From positions 434,001-498,000 of the forward strand of contig NC_014219.1 of NCBI RefSeq assembly GCF_000093085.1: DNA of 64,000 bases, given 5' to 3'. The stretch's first letter is position 1. The number at the start of each line of letters is the position of its first letter. Shown here one piece after another: positions 55,685-63,745 of this stretch. A program made the translations under genes and the position numbers. The notes beneath the pieces were generated by a model, which saw only the letters and a program-made list of their open reading frames with translations, did no database searches and had not been told where the DNA came from. This DNA is from [Bacillus] selenitireducens MLS10 (GTDB taxonomy: Bacteria > Bacillota > Bacilli > Bacillales > Salisediminibacteriaceae).

Positions 55685-55712
55685 ACAAAAAACGCCGATA
55701 AGGCGTTTTTTG
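55685..55712. terminator. Bidirectional terminator between kdgK and kduD
   Basis: AAAAAACGCC (55687-55696) pairs with GGCGTTTTTT (55702-55711) around GATAA. Runs of A and T on the two sides suit both converging units. Confidence 0.92.
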
Positions 55713-55758
55713 CTGCTCTTTATTTGAATCATGGTTGGTTCTGTAGGTCTTGTGGAGG

Positions 55759-56514
55759 TTATGAACTGAGCCAGCCACCATCAACGGCCATGATGTGTCC
55801 GGTCATATAGTTTGATGCATCTGATGCAAGAAATACAACGGGACCTTGCAGATCAGCAGGGGTTCCCCATTCGGCCTTTGGAATTCTTGAGGTAATGAAA
55901 GCGTTGCGTGATTCATCGGACCGGATCTGCGCAGTGTTGTCTGTAGCAAAATAGCCCGGTGCGATGGCATTAACCTGAACGCCTTTTGCTGCCCATTCAT
56001 TGGCAAGGGATTTCGTTATGCCGGCAACGGCATGCTTGCTTGCCGTGTAGGAAGGCACCCGCAGTCCTCCTTGAAAAGAGAGCATGGAAGCGATGTTGAT
56101 GATTTTTCCTGATCCTCTGGCTATCATATGCTGCCCAAATCCTTTTGACAGACGGAAGACGCTGTTCAAATTCAGGTCAATCACACTGTCCCAATCCTCG
56201 TCACTGAAATGTTCAGCTTCGGCCCTTTTGATGGTGCCTGCATTGTTGACGAGAATATCGACAGAACCTGTTTTATTTATCGCTTCTTCTACGATTCCCT
56301 GGATGTCACTTTGAATGCTCAGGTCTTTTTCAATATCAAAAAAACGTCTGCCGAGATTTTCGACGAGTTTTTTCGTTTCTTGCTGTTCACTGAAACTGAT
56401 TCCGATAATATCAGCTCCGGCTTCTGCCAGCCCAACTGCCATTCCCTGACCAAGACCTCTTGCTGAACCTGTCACGACGGCTGTTTTTCCTTCAAGTGAA
56501 AATAAACGTTGCAT
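55759..56514 (-). CDS. kduD: 2-dehydro-3-deoxy-D-gluconate 5-dehydrogenase
   Basis: A 251-residue short-chain dehydrogenase. NAD-binding TGSARGLGQGMAVGLAEAGAD, NNAGTIKR (catalytic Asn region), INIAS (Ser) and SYTASKHAV (Tyr-x3-Lys) are intact. It reduces 2,5-diketo-3-deoxygluconate, made by KduI, to KDG. It follows kduI by 10 bp on the minus strand, GGAGGG before the ATG. The KduI-KduD pair converges on kdgA-kdgK, completing the route. Confidence 0.93.
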   Translation of the reverse strand: MQRLFSLEGKTAVVTGSARGLGQGMAVGLAEAGADIIGISFSEQQETKKLVENLGRRFFDIEKDLSIQSDIQGIVEEAINKTGSVDILVNNAGTIKRAEAEHFSDEDWDSVIDLNLNSVFRLSKGFGQHMIARGSGKIINIASMLSFQGGLRVPSYTASKHAVAGITKSLANEWAAKGVQVNAIAPGYFATDNTAQIRSDESRNAFITSRIPKAEWGTPADLQGPVVFLASDASNYMTGHIMAVDGGWLSS

Positions 56515-56524
56515 GGTAACCCTC

Positions 56525-57355
56525 CTATCGTAAGTCTTCCATTGGGATAAAATCCATGTCAGTAAAGGTATAATTGTCTCCTGCCATTGCCCAAATGAAT
56601 GTGTAATTATTCGTACCTACACCAGAGTGGATTGACCATGGCGGAGAGAGAACGACCTGTTCATTTTGGACAACAAGATGTCTTGTTTCATGAGGCTGTC
56701 CCATGAAATGAAACACCCTGGAGGATGCATCCATATCAAAATAGAGGTACACTTCCATACGCCGATCGTGAAGGTGGGCAGGCATGGTATTCCACATATT
56801 GTTTGGTTCAAGCAAGGTCATGCCCATCATCAGTTGGCAACTTTGTATGCCGTCTGAATGAATATATTTATAGATGGTGCGGCTGTTTGACTCGGCGTTA
56901 CTGCCAAGTTTGACCGGAGTAGCATCTTTGATTGGCATCAGAGTAACAGGATATGGTGTATGCGCATTAACTGATACAAAATAAAGCTTTGACGGGTTGT
57001 CAGGATTTTTACTCTTGAAAGAAACATGTTGATTTCCTTTTCCGATATACAGGCAGTCCCGTTTGTTCAGTTCGTACGTTTCTCCTTCAACATTCACCAA
57101 AGCCGGTTCGCCTATGTTGACGATGCCCATCTCTCTGCGTTCCAAGAAGTACTCCGTTTTCATTTGTTCGATAATCGGGAGTTTGATCTCCTCTTCTTTT
57201 GGCACGACTCCACCAGTGATCACCCGATCATAATGGGAGTATACAAGATTGAGCTCCCCTTCAATAAAGAGGTTTTCCATAAGAAAATCGCTGCGAAGTC
57301 GATCAGTGGTGTAAAGCTTAAAATCTGTAGGGTTCGTAGCATGACGTATTTCCAT
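56525..57355 (-). CDS. kduI: 5-keto-4-deoxyuronate isomerase
   Basis: A 276-residue cupin-fold isomerase, the standard KduI length. It begins MEIRHATNPTDFKLYTTDRLRSDF, and the metal site is visible in HLHDRRMEVYLYF (His-x-His-x5-Glu), with GVGTNNYTFIWAMAGDN near the end. It converts the keto-uronate released by the GH88 enzyme to 2,5-diketo-3-deoxygluconate. GGAGG is 10 nt before the ATG at 57355; the ATG at 57364 abuts the site and is rejected. Its promoter carries a variant of the locus-wide direct-repeat motif. Confidence 0.94.
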   Translation of the reverse strand: MEIRHATNPTDFKLYTTDRLRSDFLMENLFIEGELNLVYSHYDRVITGGVVPKEEEIKLPIIEQMKTEYFLERREMGIVNIGEPALVNVEGETYELNKRDCLYIGKGNQHVSFKSKNPDNPSKLYFVSVNAHTPYPVTLMPIKDATPVKLGSNAESNSRTIYKYIHSDGIQSCQLMMGMTLLEPNNMWNTMPAHLHDRRMEVYLYFDMDASSRVFHFMGQPHETRHLVVQNEQVVLSPPWSIHSGVGTNNYTFIWAMAGDNYTFTDMDFIPMEDLR

Positions 57356-57406
57356 TGCATTCATTCCTCCTGGTTGTTTTTGATTTTGAATGACTGATTC
57401 AGACTA

Positions 57407-57480
57407 ATCATACTAACCTTTAGTATTTGCTTACAGGTAGAAAAATGACATCATTCAGGAGAAATGTGCATCATTTTTAC
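57407..57480 (-). promoter_or_regulatory. kduI promoter with variant activator sites
   Basis: On the minus strand GTAA-N6-TGCAC (57480-57466) is one base off the motif found at 41060, 42986 and 51672. A weaker GTCA-N6-TACCT lies at 57449-57435, and TATGAT at 57412-57407 is 23 bp beyond. The pitch is 31 bp rather than 21, so this assignment is weaker than for the other three promoters. Nothing else is recognisable in the 57365-57500 gap. Confidence 0.45.
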
Positions 57481-57500
57481 TTCTTTTTTTCAGATGGCAA

Positions 57501-57537
57501 AACGCGAGCTACAGCCGCATGGCATGTAACTCGCGTT
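57501..57537 (-). terminator. Terminator of the hemolysin III-like gene
   Basis: AACGCGAG...TACA (57501-57513) pairs with TGTA...CTCGCGTT (57525-57537) with one mismatch. Read on the minus strand it is followed by TTTTG. It lies 41 bp beyond the stop of the hlyIII-type gene. Confidence 0.65.
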
Positions 57538-57578
57538 ATAAGACAGATGGCGAATGATAATAAACAAGAAAAGAGTAA

Positions 57579-58229
57579 TCATCCGATGACGAAAAAATAG
57601 ACGCTGAAGTAGTGAGCGAGGCTTCCAAAGAGGATGAAGAGGTGAAAGACTTCGTGAAAGCCGATAGAGTTCAGGATCGACCAGTCCGGCTTGATCGCGT
57701 AGAGGACCCCGCCGATCGTATAAAGCACACCGCCGGCAACGAGGAGGACGAGTCCGGTTGGATCAATGACGGACGTAAGCGGCACGACAAAGAACACGAT
57801 GAGCCAGCCCATGCCGATGTAGATGCCAGTGGAGAGCCAGCGCGGAGAGTGGAACCAGATCAGCTTGAAGGTTACACCGGCGATGGCCATGGCCGTGACA
57901 ATGCCGAAGAGTGCCCAGCCTGCGGGCCCCTGCATGGCAATGAGGCAAAAAGGGGTGTACGTGCCTGCGATCAGAATATAAATCATCGAATGATCGAGCC
58001 GTCTGAAAAAGGCGATGACACTGTCGCTTGCAATAATCATATGATAGGTGGCAGATGCGGTATACAGGAGGATCAGACTGAGGCCGAACACAGTCACAGC
58101 GGCGATTTCAAGGGTCCCGAAGCCGGCTTCTGAAGAACGGAACAGCATGGCGACGAGGCCGATCAGGGACAGAACAGCACCGGCCCAATGTGTCAGGCTG
58201 TTAACGGGTTCACGAATAAAGGTGTGCAT
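57579..58229 (-). CDS. Hemolysin III family (PAQR-like) membrane protein
   Basis: A 216-residue protein with seven membrane segments and the family start REPVNSLTHWAGAVLSLIG. The conserved SATYH motif (TASATYHMI), DHSMIYILIAGTYTPF and GFHEVFHLFILFGSLAHYF (with the metal-ligand type His residues) are present. Despite the name, most bacterial members are not shown to be haemolysins; a role in membrane lipid or fluidity control is suggested by the PAQR relation. It is divergent from the DUF1836 gene with an inverted repeat between. Confidence 0.9.
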   Translation of the reverse strand: MHTFIREPVNSLTHWAGAVLSLIGLVAMLFRSSEAGFGTLEIAAVTVFGLSLILLYTASATYHMIIASDSVIAFFRRLDHSMIYILIAGTYTPFCLIAMQGPAGWALFGIVTAMAIAGVTFKLIWFHSPRWLSTGIYIGMGWLIVFFVVPLTSVIDPTGLVLLVAGGVLYTIGGVLYAIKPDWSILNSIGFHEVFHLFILFGSLAHYFSVYFFVIG

Positions 58230-58247
58230 AAATTCATCTCCACTTCA

Positions 58248-58274
58248 TTACGTAGTTTTCAATACTACATGTAA
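58248..58274. promoter_or_regulatory. Inverted repeat between divergent hlyIII-type and DUF1836 genes
   Basis: TTACGTAGT (58248-58256) and ACTACATGTAA (58264-58274) form an imperfect inverted repeat with a 7-bp centre, placed where the promoters of both genes should overlap. It may be an operator for the DUF1836 protein. Confidence 0.45.
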
Positions 58275-58352
58275 TGATATATGATAGATGATAAGTGGTC
58301 AATGCTTAGAATGAAAGTGATGACATCTATCATAGGTGAGGATGTGACGAAT

Positions 58353-58913
58353 ATGACAAAAGAACCTTCAGACTCTTTGGGCAGGATGATTCGCACAGAA
58401 GACATCCCGACAATTGATCTCTATATGGATCAGATCATCCAATTATTTGAGCAAACTTTTGCGGATACAAAAAGGGATAAAAGTGATAAAATTATGACAA
58501 AGACGATGATTAATAACTATGCAAAAGGAGGCTTGCTTTTCCCGATTCAGAAGAAACGGTACTCAAGGGAACATATAATGCTCATCGCACTGATCTATGA
58601 ACTGAAAGGCATCCTGTCTGTCCACGATATCAAAACGGCATTAAGACGGATTTCCAGGGAAGGTTCGCCAAAAGAGATGAATGACGTTTACAGCCGATAT
58701 CTCAAGCTGGCTGATGAGAACCTTCAGTTGTTCAAAGATGAAATCAGTAAGCATAAAAAGCGGGTGGAGAGCCATATCTTGGAGATGGAGACGGATGAGG
58801 AGGTTCAGGATGTTCTGATGATTCTCGCATGCGTGAACATGAGCAATCTGTACCGCCGGATGGCCGAAGAACTGATCGATGATCTGGCTGATCCGGATGA
58901 GGATTCCCTGTAA
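58353..58913 (+). CDS. DUF1836 family protein, probable DNA-binding regulator
   Basis: A 186-residue protein. The middle part, MTKTMINNYAKGGLLFPIQKKRYSREHIMLIALIYELKGILS (residues about 48-90), looks like a MerR-like helix-turn-helix with its wing; the C-terminal half is helical and acidic. This is the DUF1836 pattern, common in Firmicutes. GGTGAGG lies about 11 nt before the ATG at 58353; the frame is open further upstream without a ribosome site. Its position divergent from the hemolysin III-like gene suggests local regulation, which is inference. Confidence 0.82.
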   Translation: MTKEPSDSLGRMIRTEDIPTIDLYMDQIIQLFEQTFADTKRDKSDKIMTKTMINNYAKGGLLFPIQKKRYSREHIMLIALIYELKGILSVHDIKTALRRISREGSPKEMNDVYSRYLKLADENLQLFKDEISKHKKRVESHILEMETDEEVQDVLMILACVNMSNLYRRMAEELIDDLADPDEDSL

Positions 58914-59036
58914 GTGAAGGCTTCAAGGTGCATGGTTGTGTGAAATCATCAAAACTGATCTCTCCCGATTGTATTCATCCGATCTATCCCGTAAACTGGA
59001 AGTACACGTCAGATCCCATAAGGGAGAGAATATAAA

Positions 59037-59381
59037 ATGGGACAATTTTTTATTCAGCAAAATCCGTATGACAAGAGACTGAATATCAAACTCGAAGGGA
59101 TGTTTTCTGACCGGGATTGGCATGGTTTAATGGAATCTTACCGTAAGCAAGTCGAGATGATTGAACCGGAAGAATACCAGATTGAACTGGACTGTACGGC
59201 ATTTCCGCTTGCCGCGGCATCACAGTGGCAATGGCTTGAAGAGGGCTATCAGCTCTTTGATGCCCAGGCGTTCAGACGGATTTCCCTGATCATCAGAGAA
59301 TCCGCGGACCGCCTCGATCATTCCTTTCACGAGGCTGTGATGAATGTCAGGCTGCCGAAGCTTGAACTCCGGGTTGTATAG
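59037..59381 (+). CDS. Small protein of unknown function (114 residues)
   Basis: I do not recognise the family. It is soluble, with no signal peptide or membrane segment. It alternates short beta and helix stretches: FFIQQNPYDKRLNIKLEG at the start, then IELDCTAFPLAAASQWQWLEEGYQLF and RISLIIRESADRLDHSFHEAVMNV. The order strand-helix-strand-helix is reminiscent of STAS-type folds, but no clear signature is seen. GGGAGAG precedes the ATG, and a strong terminator follows, so it is a genuine single-gene unit. Confidence 0.7.
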   Translation: MGQFFIQQNPYDKRLNIKLEGMFSDRDWHGLMESYRKQVEMIEPEEYQIELDCTAFPLAAASQWQWLEEGYQLFDAQAFRRISLIIRESADRLDHSFHEAVMNVRLPKLELRVV

Positions 59382-59385
59382 AACG

Positions 59386-59424
59386 AAAAAGAGCGAGGCC
59401 GGAATGATCCGGTCTCGCTCTTTT
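59386..59424. terminator. Bidirectional terminator
   Basis: AAAAGAGCGAGGCCGG (59387-59402) pairs with CCGGTCTCGCTCTTTT (59409-59424) with one G-U pair. It separates the small unknown gene from the convergent TRIC-type gene. Confidence 0.9.
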
Positions 59425-59431
59425 GATGCGT

Positions 59432-60040
59432 TTACTTCGTCAGTGGCTGAAAGGACTGATACGGCAGATGCCACTGTTTCTGAACCGATCCGAGCCGCAA
59501 AAGGACAACGGCTGAGACGATAAGAAAGGCCCCGATGTCACTGGTGACAAGGCCTGATCCGATCAGAAGCCCCGGGATCAGCGTCCAGGCGATGTAGATC
59601 TCTTTGTGTAAAAACATCGGTTTGCGCCCGGCCAAAACGTCGCGCACCATCCCGCCCCCGGCACCCGTTAAAGCGGCTGCGGCAATCGCGGCACTGATCG
59701 GCAGCCCCATCGATGCGGCGAACAGCGCGCCCTGTGCGGAAAAGGTACCGAGTCCGATGGCGTCAAAGAATACACCGCGCTTTTGCAGTGTCCAGTTGAG
59801 GATGTTCGGGAAGAAAAAGGCCAGGGTCATCACGAGAAAGGCGAGCGTGAATAGGGCCCCCTGATTCCACAATTCGGTGACGGGGATGCCGATCAGGAGA
59901 TTACGGATCGCACCGCCGCCAAAGGCGGTAATAAAGCCGAGTATATAAACGCCCATCAGGTCGTAGCGCTCTTCAAGTGCGACGAGCACACCACTGAGGG
60001 CAAATGCAATTGTGCCGATGATATTGAGAATTTCCCACAT
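59432..60040 (-). CDS. TRIC/UPF0126 family membrane protein (YicG-like)
   Basis: A 202-residue protein with six or seven hydrophobic segments arranged as two related triplets, with the glycine-rich motifs FITAFGGGAIRNLLIG and ALTGAGGGMVRDVLAG that mark this family. Relatives form trimeric cation channels in other organisms; transport of glycine or cations has been proposed for bacterial members. The ribosome site AGGGGTAATC is modest. It is a single gene converging on the small unknown gene. Confidence 0.9.
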   Translation of the reverse strand: MWEILNIIGTIAFALSGVLVALEERYDLMGVYILGFITAFGGGAIRNLLIGIPVTELWNQGALFTLAFLVMTLAFFFPNILNWTLQKRGVFFDAIGLGTFSAQGALFAASMGLPISAAIAAAALTGAGGGMVRDVLAGRKPMFLHKEIYIAWTLIPGLLIGSGLVTSDIGAFLIVSAVVLLRLGSVQKQWHLPYQSFQPLTK

Positions 60041-60150
60041 GATTACCCCTGCTTTCGTGTTGGTAACCAGCTTATAATAAGCGATTTAAAATGAATTTGC
60101 AAGGGAATGAGACAGGGGGAGAAAAAGATTCAGTGAAAGGGGAATGGACG

Positions 60151-61158
60151 ATGACAAACGAAACATTTCAGGCCTTTTTGGCAAAGGGCGACGGAACGGG
60201 TGAAGTCGTGAACCGGACGCTTGAGGAGTTACCGGCCGGTGAGGTGACAATCCGTGTCAGCTATTCGGATGTGAATTATAAGGATGCCCTGGCCATGCAT
60301 CCGAAAACGAAGGTCGTCCGGGACTATCCGACGGTACCCGGGATTGATCTTGCCGGAACGGTGATGGCCTCTGACGATAAGCGGTTTAAGCCGGGGGACC
60401 GGGTGATCTGTACGAGCTACACGCTCGGCGTTGGTCATGACGGCGGATACAGTGAAGTGGCACGGGTCCCGGGGGACTGGGTTGTGCCAATGCCTGACGG
60501 ACTGACAGAACGTGAAGCGATGCTCATGGGGACGGCGGGGTTCACGGCGGCACTCTCCATCGAGCGTATGGAGGAGGTCGGTGTCTCACCTGATAAAGGG
60601 CCGATTCTAGTCACCGGTGCGACGGGCGGTGTCGGGAGTATGGCGATCGCGATGCTGAAAAAAAGAGGCTATACGGTGACGGCAAGCACCGGTAAGCTGG
60701 CCAGTGAAGACTACTTGCGAAAGCTTGGTGCGGACGAGGTGATTCACCGGGATTCCTTAATCCCGGAACAGCCTGCACCTCTACAAAAGACTGTTTGGGC
60801 CGGTGTGGTGGATGCCACTGGCGGCGCGCCCCTTGCGGCGATCCTGCCGGCGGTTAAACAGGGCGGTGCCGTGGCATTGAGCGGGATGACGGCGGGCGTT
60901 GAATTTACGACGACGGTCATGCCGTTTATTTTGAGGGGTGTCAGTATCCTGGGCGTCGATTCGGGATTTTGTCCAATGGATCTGCGCGGGAAGGTATGGA
61001 CACGCGCAGCCGGGGACCTGTATCCCGAAAACCTTGAGCATACGCTCGAGGAAGAGGTGACGATCGGGGAACTGCCCCGCATCTTTAACCGGCTCCTCGA
61101 AGGTCAGGCCGTTGGCCGCACGCTGGTCAGACTCGGTCAGGATAAGGGGGATGCATGA
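60151..61158 (+). CDS. AcuI/YhdH-type NADPH-dependent oxidoreductase (MDR family)
   Basis: A 335-residue zinc-free medium-chain dehydrogenase. It carries SYSDVNYKDALAMHPKTKVVRDYPTVPGIDLAGTV-type N-terminal sequence in pieces, GTAGFTAALSIERM, and the nucleotide-binding loop VTGATGGVGSMAIAML. This is the YhdH/YhfP/AcuI group, which reduces acryloyl-CoA or related enones and quinones. GAAAGGGGA lies 7 nt before the ATG at 60151; upstream start candidates in the same frame lack a site. It is coupled to the VOC gene by a TGATG-like overlap. Confidence 0.9.
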   Translation: MTNETFQAFLAKGDGTGEVVNRTLEELPAGEVTIRVSYSDVNYKDALAMHPKTKVVRDYPTVPGIDLAGTVMASDDKRFKPGDRVICTSYTLGVGHDGGYSEVARVPGDWVVPMPDGLTEREAMLMGTAGFTAALSIERMEEVGVSPDKGPILVTGATGGVGSMAIAMLKKRGYTVTASTGKLASEDYLRKLGADEVIHRDSLIPEQPAPLQKTVWAGVVDATGGAPLAAILPAVKQGGAVALSGMTAGVEFTTTVMPFILRGVSILGVDSGFCPMDLRGKVWTRAAGDLYPENLEHTLEEEVTIGELPRIFNRLLEGQAVGRTLVRLGQDKGDA

Positions 61159-61565
61159 TGACGATCAGAGGGATCGCACATATGGCCATAACGGTCAGGG
61201 ATATGGAGAAGAGCCTTGCCTTTTACTGCGATCAGCTCGGCTTTGACCATGCCTTTCAGGTGAAGGATGAGAAAGGGAACCCGTGGATTGAATATGTGAA
61301 GGTTGCGCCGAAGCAGTATATCGAGCTCTTTCACGGCGGGAACGAGCGACCGGAAGAGCCGGACAAAGCGATCGGGTTTCACCATGTCTGCCTGCTTGTT
61401 GAGAGCGTGGCAGACACGGCAAAGGCGCTCGAAGATCAGGGCGTTCCGTTAACGGTTCAGCCGAAACGCGGCCTCGGGAAGAACTGGCAGTGCTGGGTCA
61501 ATGACCCCGATGGCAACCGTATCGAGTTTCTTGAACCCGATGGGGATTCGCCGCATAACCAATAA
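61158..61565 (+). CDS. VOC-family glyoxalase-like protein
   Basis: A 135-residue single-domain vicinal-oxygen-chelate protein. Metal-ligand candidates are His in GIAHMAITV, Glu in YIELFHGG, His in GFHHVCLLV and Glu in RIEFLEPDGD, the usual His/Glu/His/Glu pattern of lactoylglutathione lyase-like proteins. Substrate unknown; it could detoxify a reactive carbonyl along with the upstream reductase. AAGGGGG is 7 nt before the ATG at 61158, whose A overlaps the upstream stop. Confidence 0.87.
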   Translation: MTIRGIAHMAITVRDMEKSLAFYCDQLGFDHAFQVKDEKGNPWIEYVKVAPKQYIELFHGGNERPEEPDKAIGFHHVCLLVESVADTAKALEDQGVPLTVQPKRGLGKNWQCWVNDPDGNRIEFLEPDGDSPHNQ

Positions 61566-61572
61566 ATAAACA

Positions 61573-61617
61573 GAAGAAAGCCGGAATGTCCTCATCAGGG
61601 GCATTCCGGCTTTCTTC
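61573..61617. terminator. Bidirectional terminator
   Basis: GAAGAAAGCCGGAATG pairs perfectly with CATTCCGGCTTTCTTC (61602-61617). It lies between the VOC gene and the convergent flavoprotein gene. Confidence 0.9.
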
Positions 61618-61625
61618 GTATGGGA

Positions 61626-63056
61626 TCAGCGCTTTCGTTTCAGCTGCATCCATTTCTCCGATGCATACGGAATGAGCCCGTGGGCCATGCGGCTCCGCCA
61701 GTACTGATCCGAAGCGCCTTTCAACGCTTCCACATGGGTCGGATACGGGTGGACGACAGTGGAGAGAGTGTGTGCGGCGTCGCCGCGTTTCATGACCCCG
61801 ACCGCTTCCTGCATGAAGTCACCGGCACCGTGCCCGACGGCGTGCGCGCCGAGGAGGCGGCCTTTTTTGTCCGTCAGGAGCTTGACGAAGCCGACCGACG
61901 CACGCTCTGCGACGAAGCGGTCCGTGCTGTTCAGCGGCTGTTTTAAGATCCGGTACTCGGTCCCCTGTTCTTGCAGTTCCTCCTCCGTTTGTCCGAGATG
62001 GAAGACTTCCGGGTCGGTGAAGGTCACCCAGGGAATGGCATTGTAGGAGACTTTGGTATGAAGGCCGGTGATGAGCTGTTGGACGACGTGCTTCCCTTCG
62101 ACGCCTGCGACATGGGTGAACTGAAGTCCGCCGTTGACGTCACCGACGGCATAGACGCCGTCCGCCGTCGTCCGCAGGCTGCCGTCGACTTTGACAGCAC
62201 CGGTTGACTCGGTTTCGATGCCGGCAAAGGAGAGGTTCAGTCTTCCTGTATTCGGCCGTCTTCCTGCAGCGACGAGGATCTCATCGGCTTTGACGGTGAC
62301 CTGTTTACCGTTCTGTTCGAGAAGAAGCTGTTTTTCGTTCTGTTCGTTCACAGTGACTTCTTTGACCATGGCTGAGCCGATGAACGTCAATTCCTCACTC
62401 AGGACCTTGGTCATCGTCTCGCGGACTTCGCCGTCCTCGCGGAACAGCGGTGTATCTGCCATGTCGATGAGCGTCACTTCGCTTCCGAGGCGGGCGAAGG
62501 CCTGAGCCATCTCGGAACCGATGGCACCGGCACCGATGACGGCGAGCCGGCGCGGGAGTGTCTCGAGACTGAAAATGGTCTCGTTCGTCAGTGGACCGGC
62601 TTCTTTCAGTCCCGGAACCGGCGGGATGACGGGAGATGAGCCGGTTGAGATGACGATTTTTTCGCCGCGGATCGAGCCCGTCCCTTCGATGGCGATGACG
62701 TCACGTTCAAGAAAGGAGGCATATCCGTCGTATACATCGACGCCCATGTTCTCAAAGCGCTCTTTGCTGTCATGCCCCTGAATATCCGTTATGGCGTCCT
62801 GGACTTGCTGCATGACGGCTTTTATATCCACGTCTCCGGTGACGGACAGCCCGAATGCACCGGCCTGTCGGGCCTGGTGGACGGTTTTCGCCGCAGCGAT
62901 GAGCGCTTTTGACGGCACGCAGCCGACGTTCAGGCAGTCGCCGCCGAGGGCCTTACCTTCGATCAAAGCGGTCTTCGCCCCGAAAGAAGCGGCACCTGCG
63001 GCTACGGTCAGTCCCCCAGATCCGCCTCCGATGACGATGACATCATACTTTTTCAT
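61626..63056 (-). CDS. Mercuric-reductase-like FAD disulfide oxidoreductase
   Basis: A 476-residue class I pyridine-nucleotide disulfide oxidoreductase. FAD-binding VIVIGGGSGGLTVAAGAA, the redox pair GGDCLNVGCVPSK (Cys-x4-Cys), NAD(P)-binding VIGAGAIGSEMAQAFARLG, YAVGDVNG, and the dimerisation region with HPYPTHVEALKGAS are intact. The N-terminal heavy-metal domain and the C-terminal Cys-Cys pair of true MerA are missing, so it is unlikely to reduce mercury. The ATG at 63056 overlaps the stop of the VTT gene (ATGA), which fixes the start. Real substrate unknown. Confidence 0.9.
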   Translation of the reverse strand: MKKYDVIVIGGGSGGLTVAAGAASFGAKTALIEGKALGGDCLNVGCVPSKALIAAAKTVHQARQAGAFGLSVTGDVDIKAVMQQVQDAITDIQGHDSKERFENMGVDVYDGYASFLERDVIAIEGTGSIRGEKIVISTGSSPVIPPVPGLKEAGPLTNETIFSLETLPRRLAVIGAGAIGSEMAQAFARLGSEVTLIDMADTPLFREDGEVRETMTKVLSEELTFIGSAMVKEVTVNEQNEKQLLLEQNGKQVTVKADEILVAAGRRPNTGRLNLSFAGIETESTGAVKVDGSLRTTADGVYAVGDVNGGLQFTHVAGVEGKHVVQQLITGLHTKVSYNAIPWVTFTDPEVFHLGQTEEELQEQGTEYRILKQPLNSTDRFVAERASVGFVKLLTDKKGRLLGAHAVGHGAGDFMQEAVGVMKRGDAAHTLSTVVHPYPTHVEALKGASDQYWRSRMAHGLIPYASEKWMQLKRKR

Positions 63057-63715
63057 GCACATTCTCTCCTTCGTCGTCCAGGCCGATTTTGCCGGACAGT
63101 TTTTTTTCTGAGCAGGATCGGGACAATCATAAAGACGAGAAAGATGGCGACGGCGGCTGCGATCTGCCAGGGATTAAGCGTCACAAAGCTCGATCCGAGA
63201 AAGGCATAGGCAAAGGTACCCGGAATGATCCCGATGAACGTGGCGGTGATAAAGGCCCGGAATTTGACGCCTGCCGTGGCGGCGATGTAGCTGATGGCGT
63301 CGAAATTGATCACCGGAATAAAGCGGAAGATCAGGACGTAGACAAAGCCGTTGTGGGCCATTTGCTTTTGGATGGTCGCGGTTTTGCCACCCTCTTTGAC
63401 TTTGATCAGCCGTGAGCCGAGTTTCCCGCCGATGAGGTAGGCGATGGCTGCGGACAGGGTGGCTCCGATGACGATGATGACCGTTCCCCAAAGGGCACCG
63501 AAGGCCAGGCCGCCTGCGAGACTCATGACGGATGCAGGGAAGAGGATGATCGGACGGAGGGCATAGAGCGTAATAAACAGAATCGGTGCCAATGTCCCGA
63601 ATCCGAGAATCCAGTTGCGGATCTCTTCCGGTGATACATCGAGGTATGAGCGGGAGAACCAGAGCAGTCCTCCTATTACTGCGGTTACAAGTGCGATGGT
63701 CAGCCATCTGTTCAT
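63053..63715 (-). CDS. TVP38/TMEM64 (VTT domain) membrane protein
   Basis: A 220-residue membrane protein with about six hydrophobic segments. ALRPIILFPASVMSLAGGLAFGALWG and FRFIPVINFDAISYIAATAGVKF mark the VTT domain, and the C-terminus is highly basic (LRKKTVRQNRPGRRRRECA). AAAGGGA precedes the ATG. It is translationally coupled to the flavoprotein gene, an arrangement seen in several bacterial groups; a link between membrane lipid handling and redox is unproven. Confidence 0.88.
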   Translation of the reverse strand: MNRWLTIALVTAVIGGLLWFSRSYLDVSPEEIRNWILGFGTLAPILFITLYALRPIILFPASVMSLAGGLAFGALWGTVIIVIGATLSAAIAYLIGGKLGSRLIKVKEGGKTATIQKQMAHNGFVYVLIFRFIPVINFDAISYIAATAGVKFRAFITATFIGIIPGTFAYAFLGSSFVTLNPWQIAAAVAIFLVFMIVPILLRKKTVRQNRPGRRRRECA

Positions 63716-63745
63716 GGGGCAGTCCCTTTCTTACACGCTCCGGCG

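Noticed and set aside
61626-63056. Annotation as true mercuric reductase or dihydrolipoamide dehydrogenase
   Set aside because: The N-terminal metal domain and C-terminal Cys pair of MerA are absent, and no 2-oxo acid dehydrogenase genes are nearby. Only the general family is supported.
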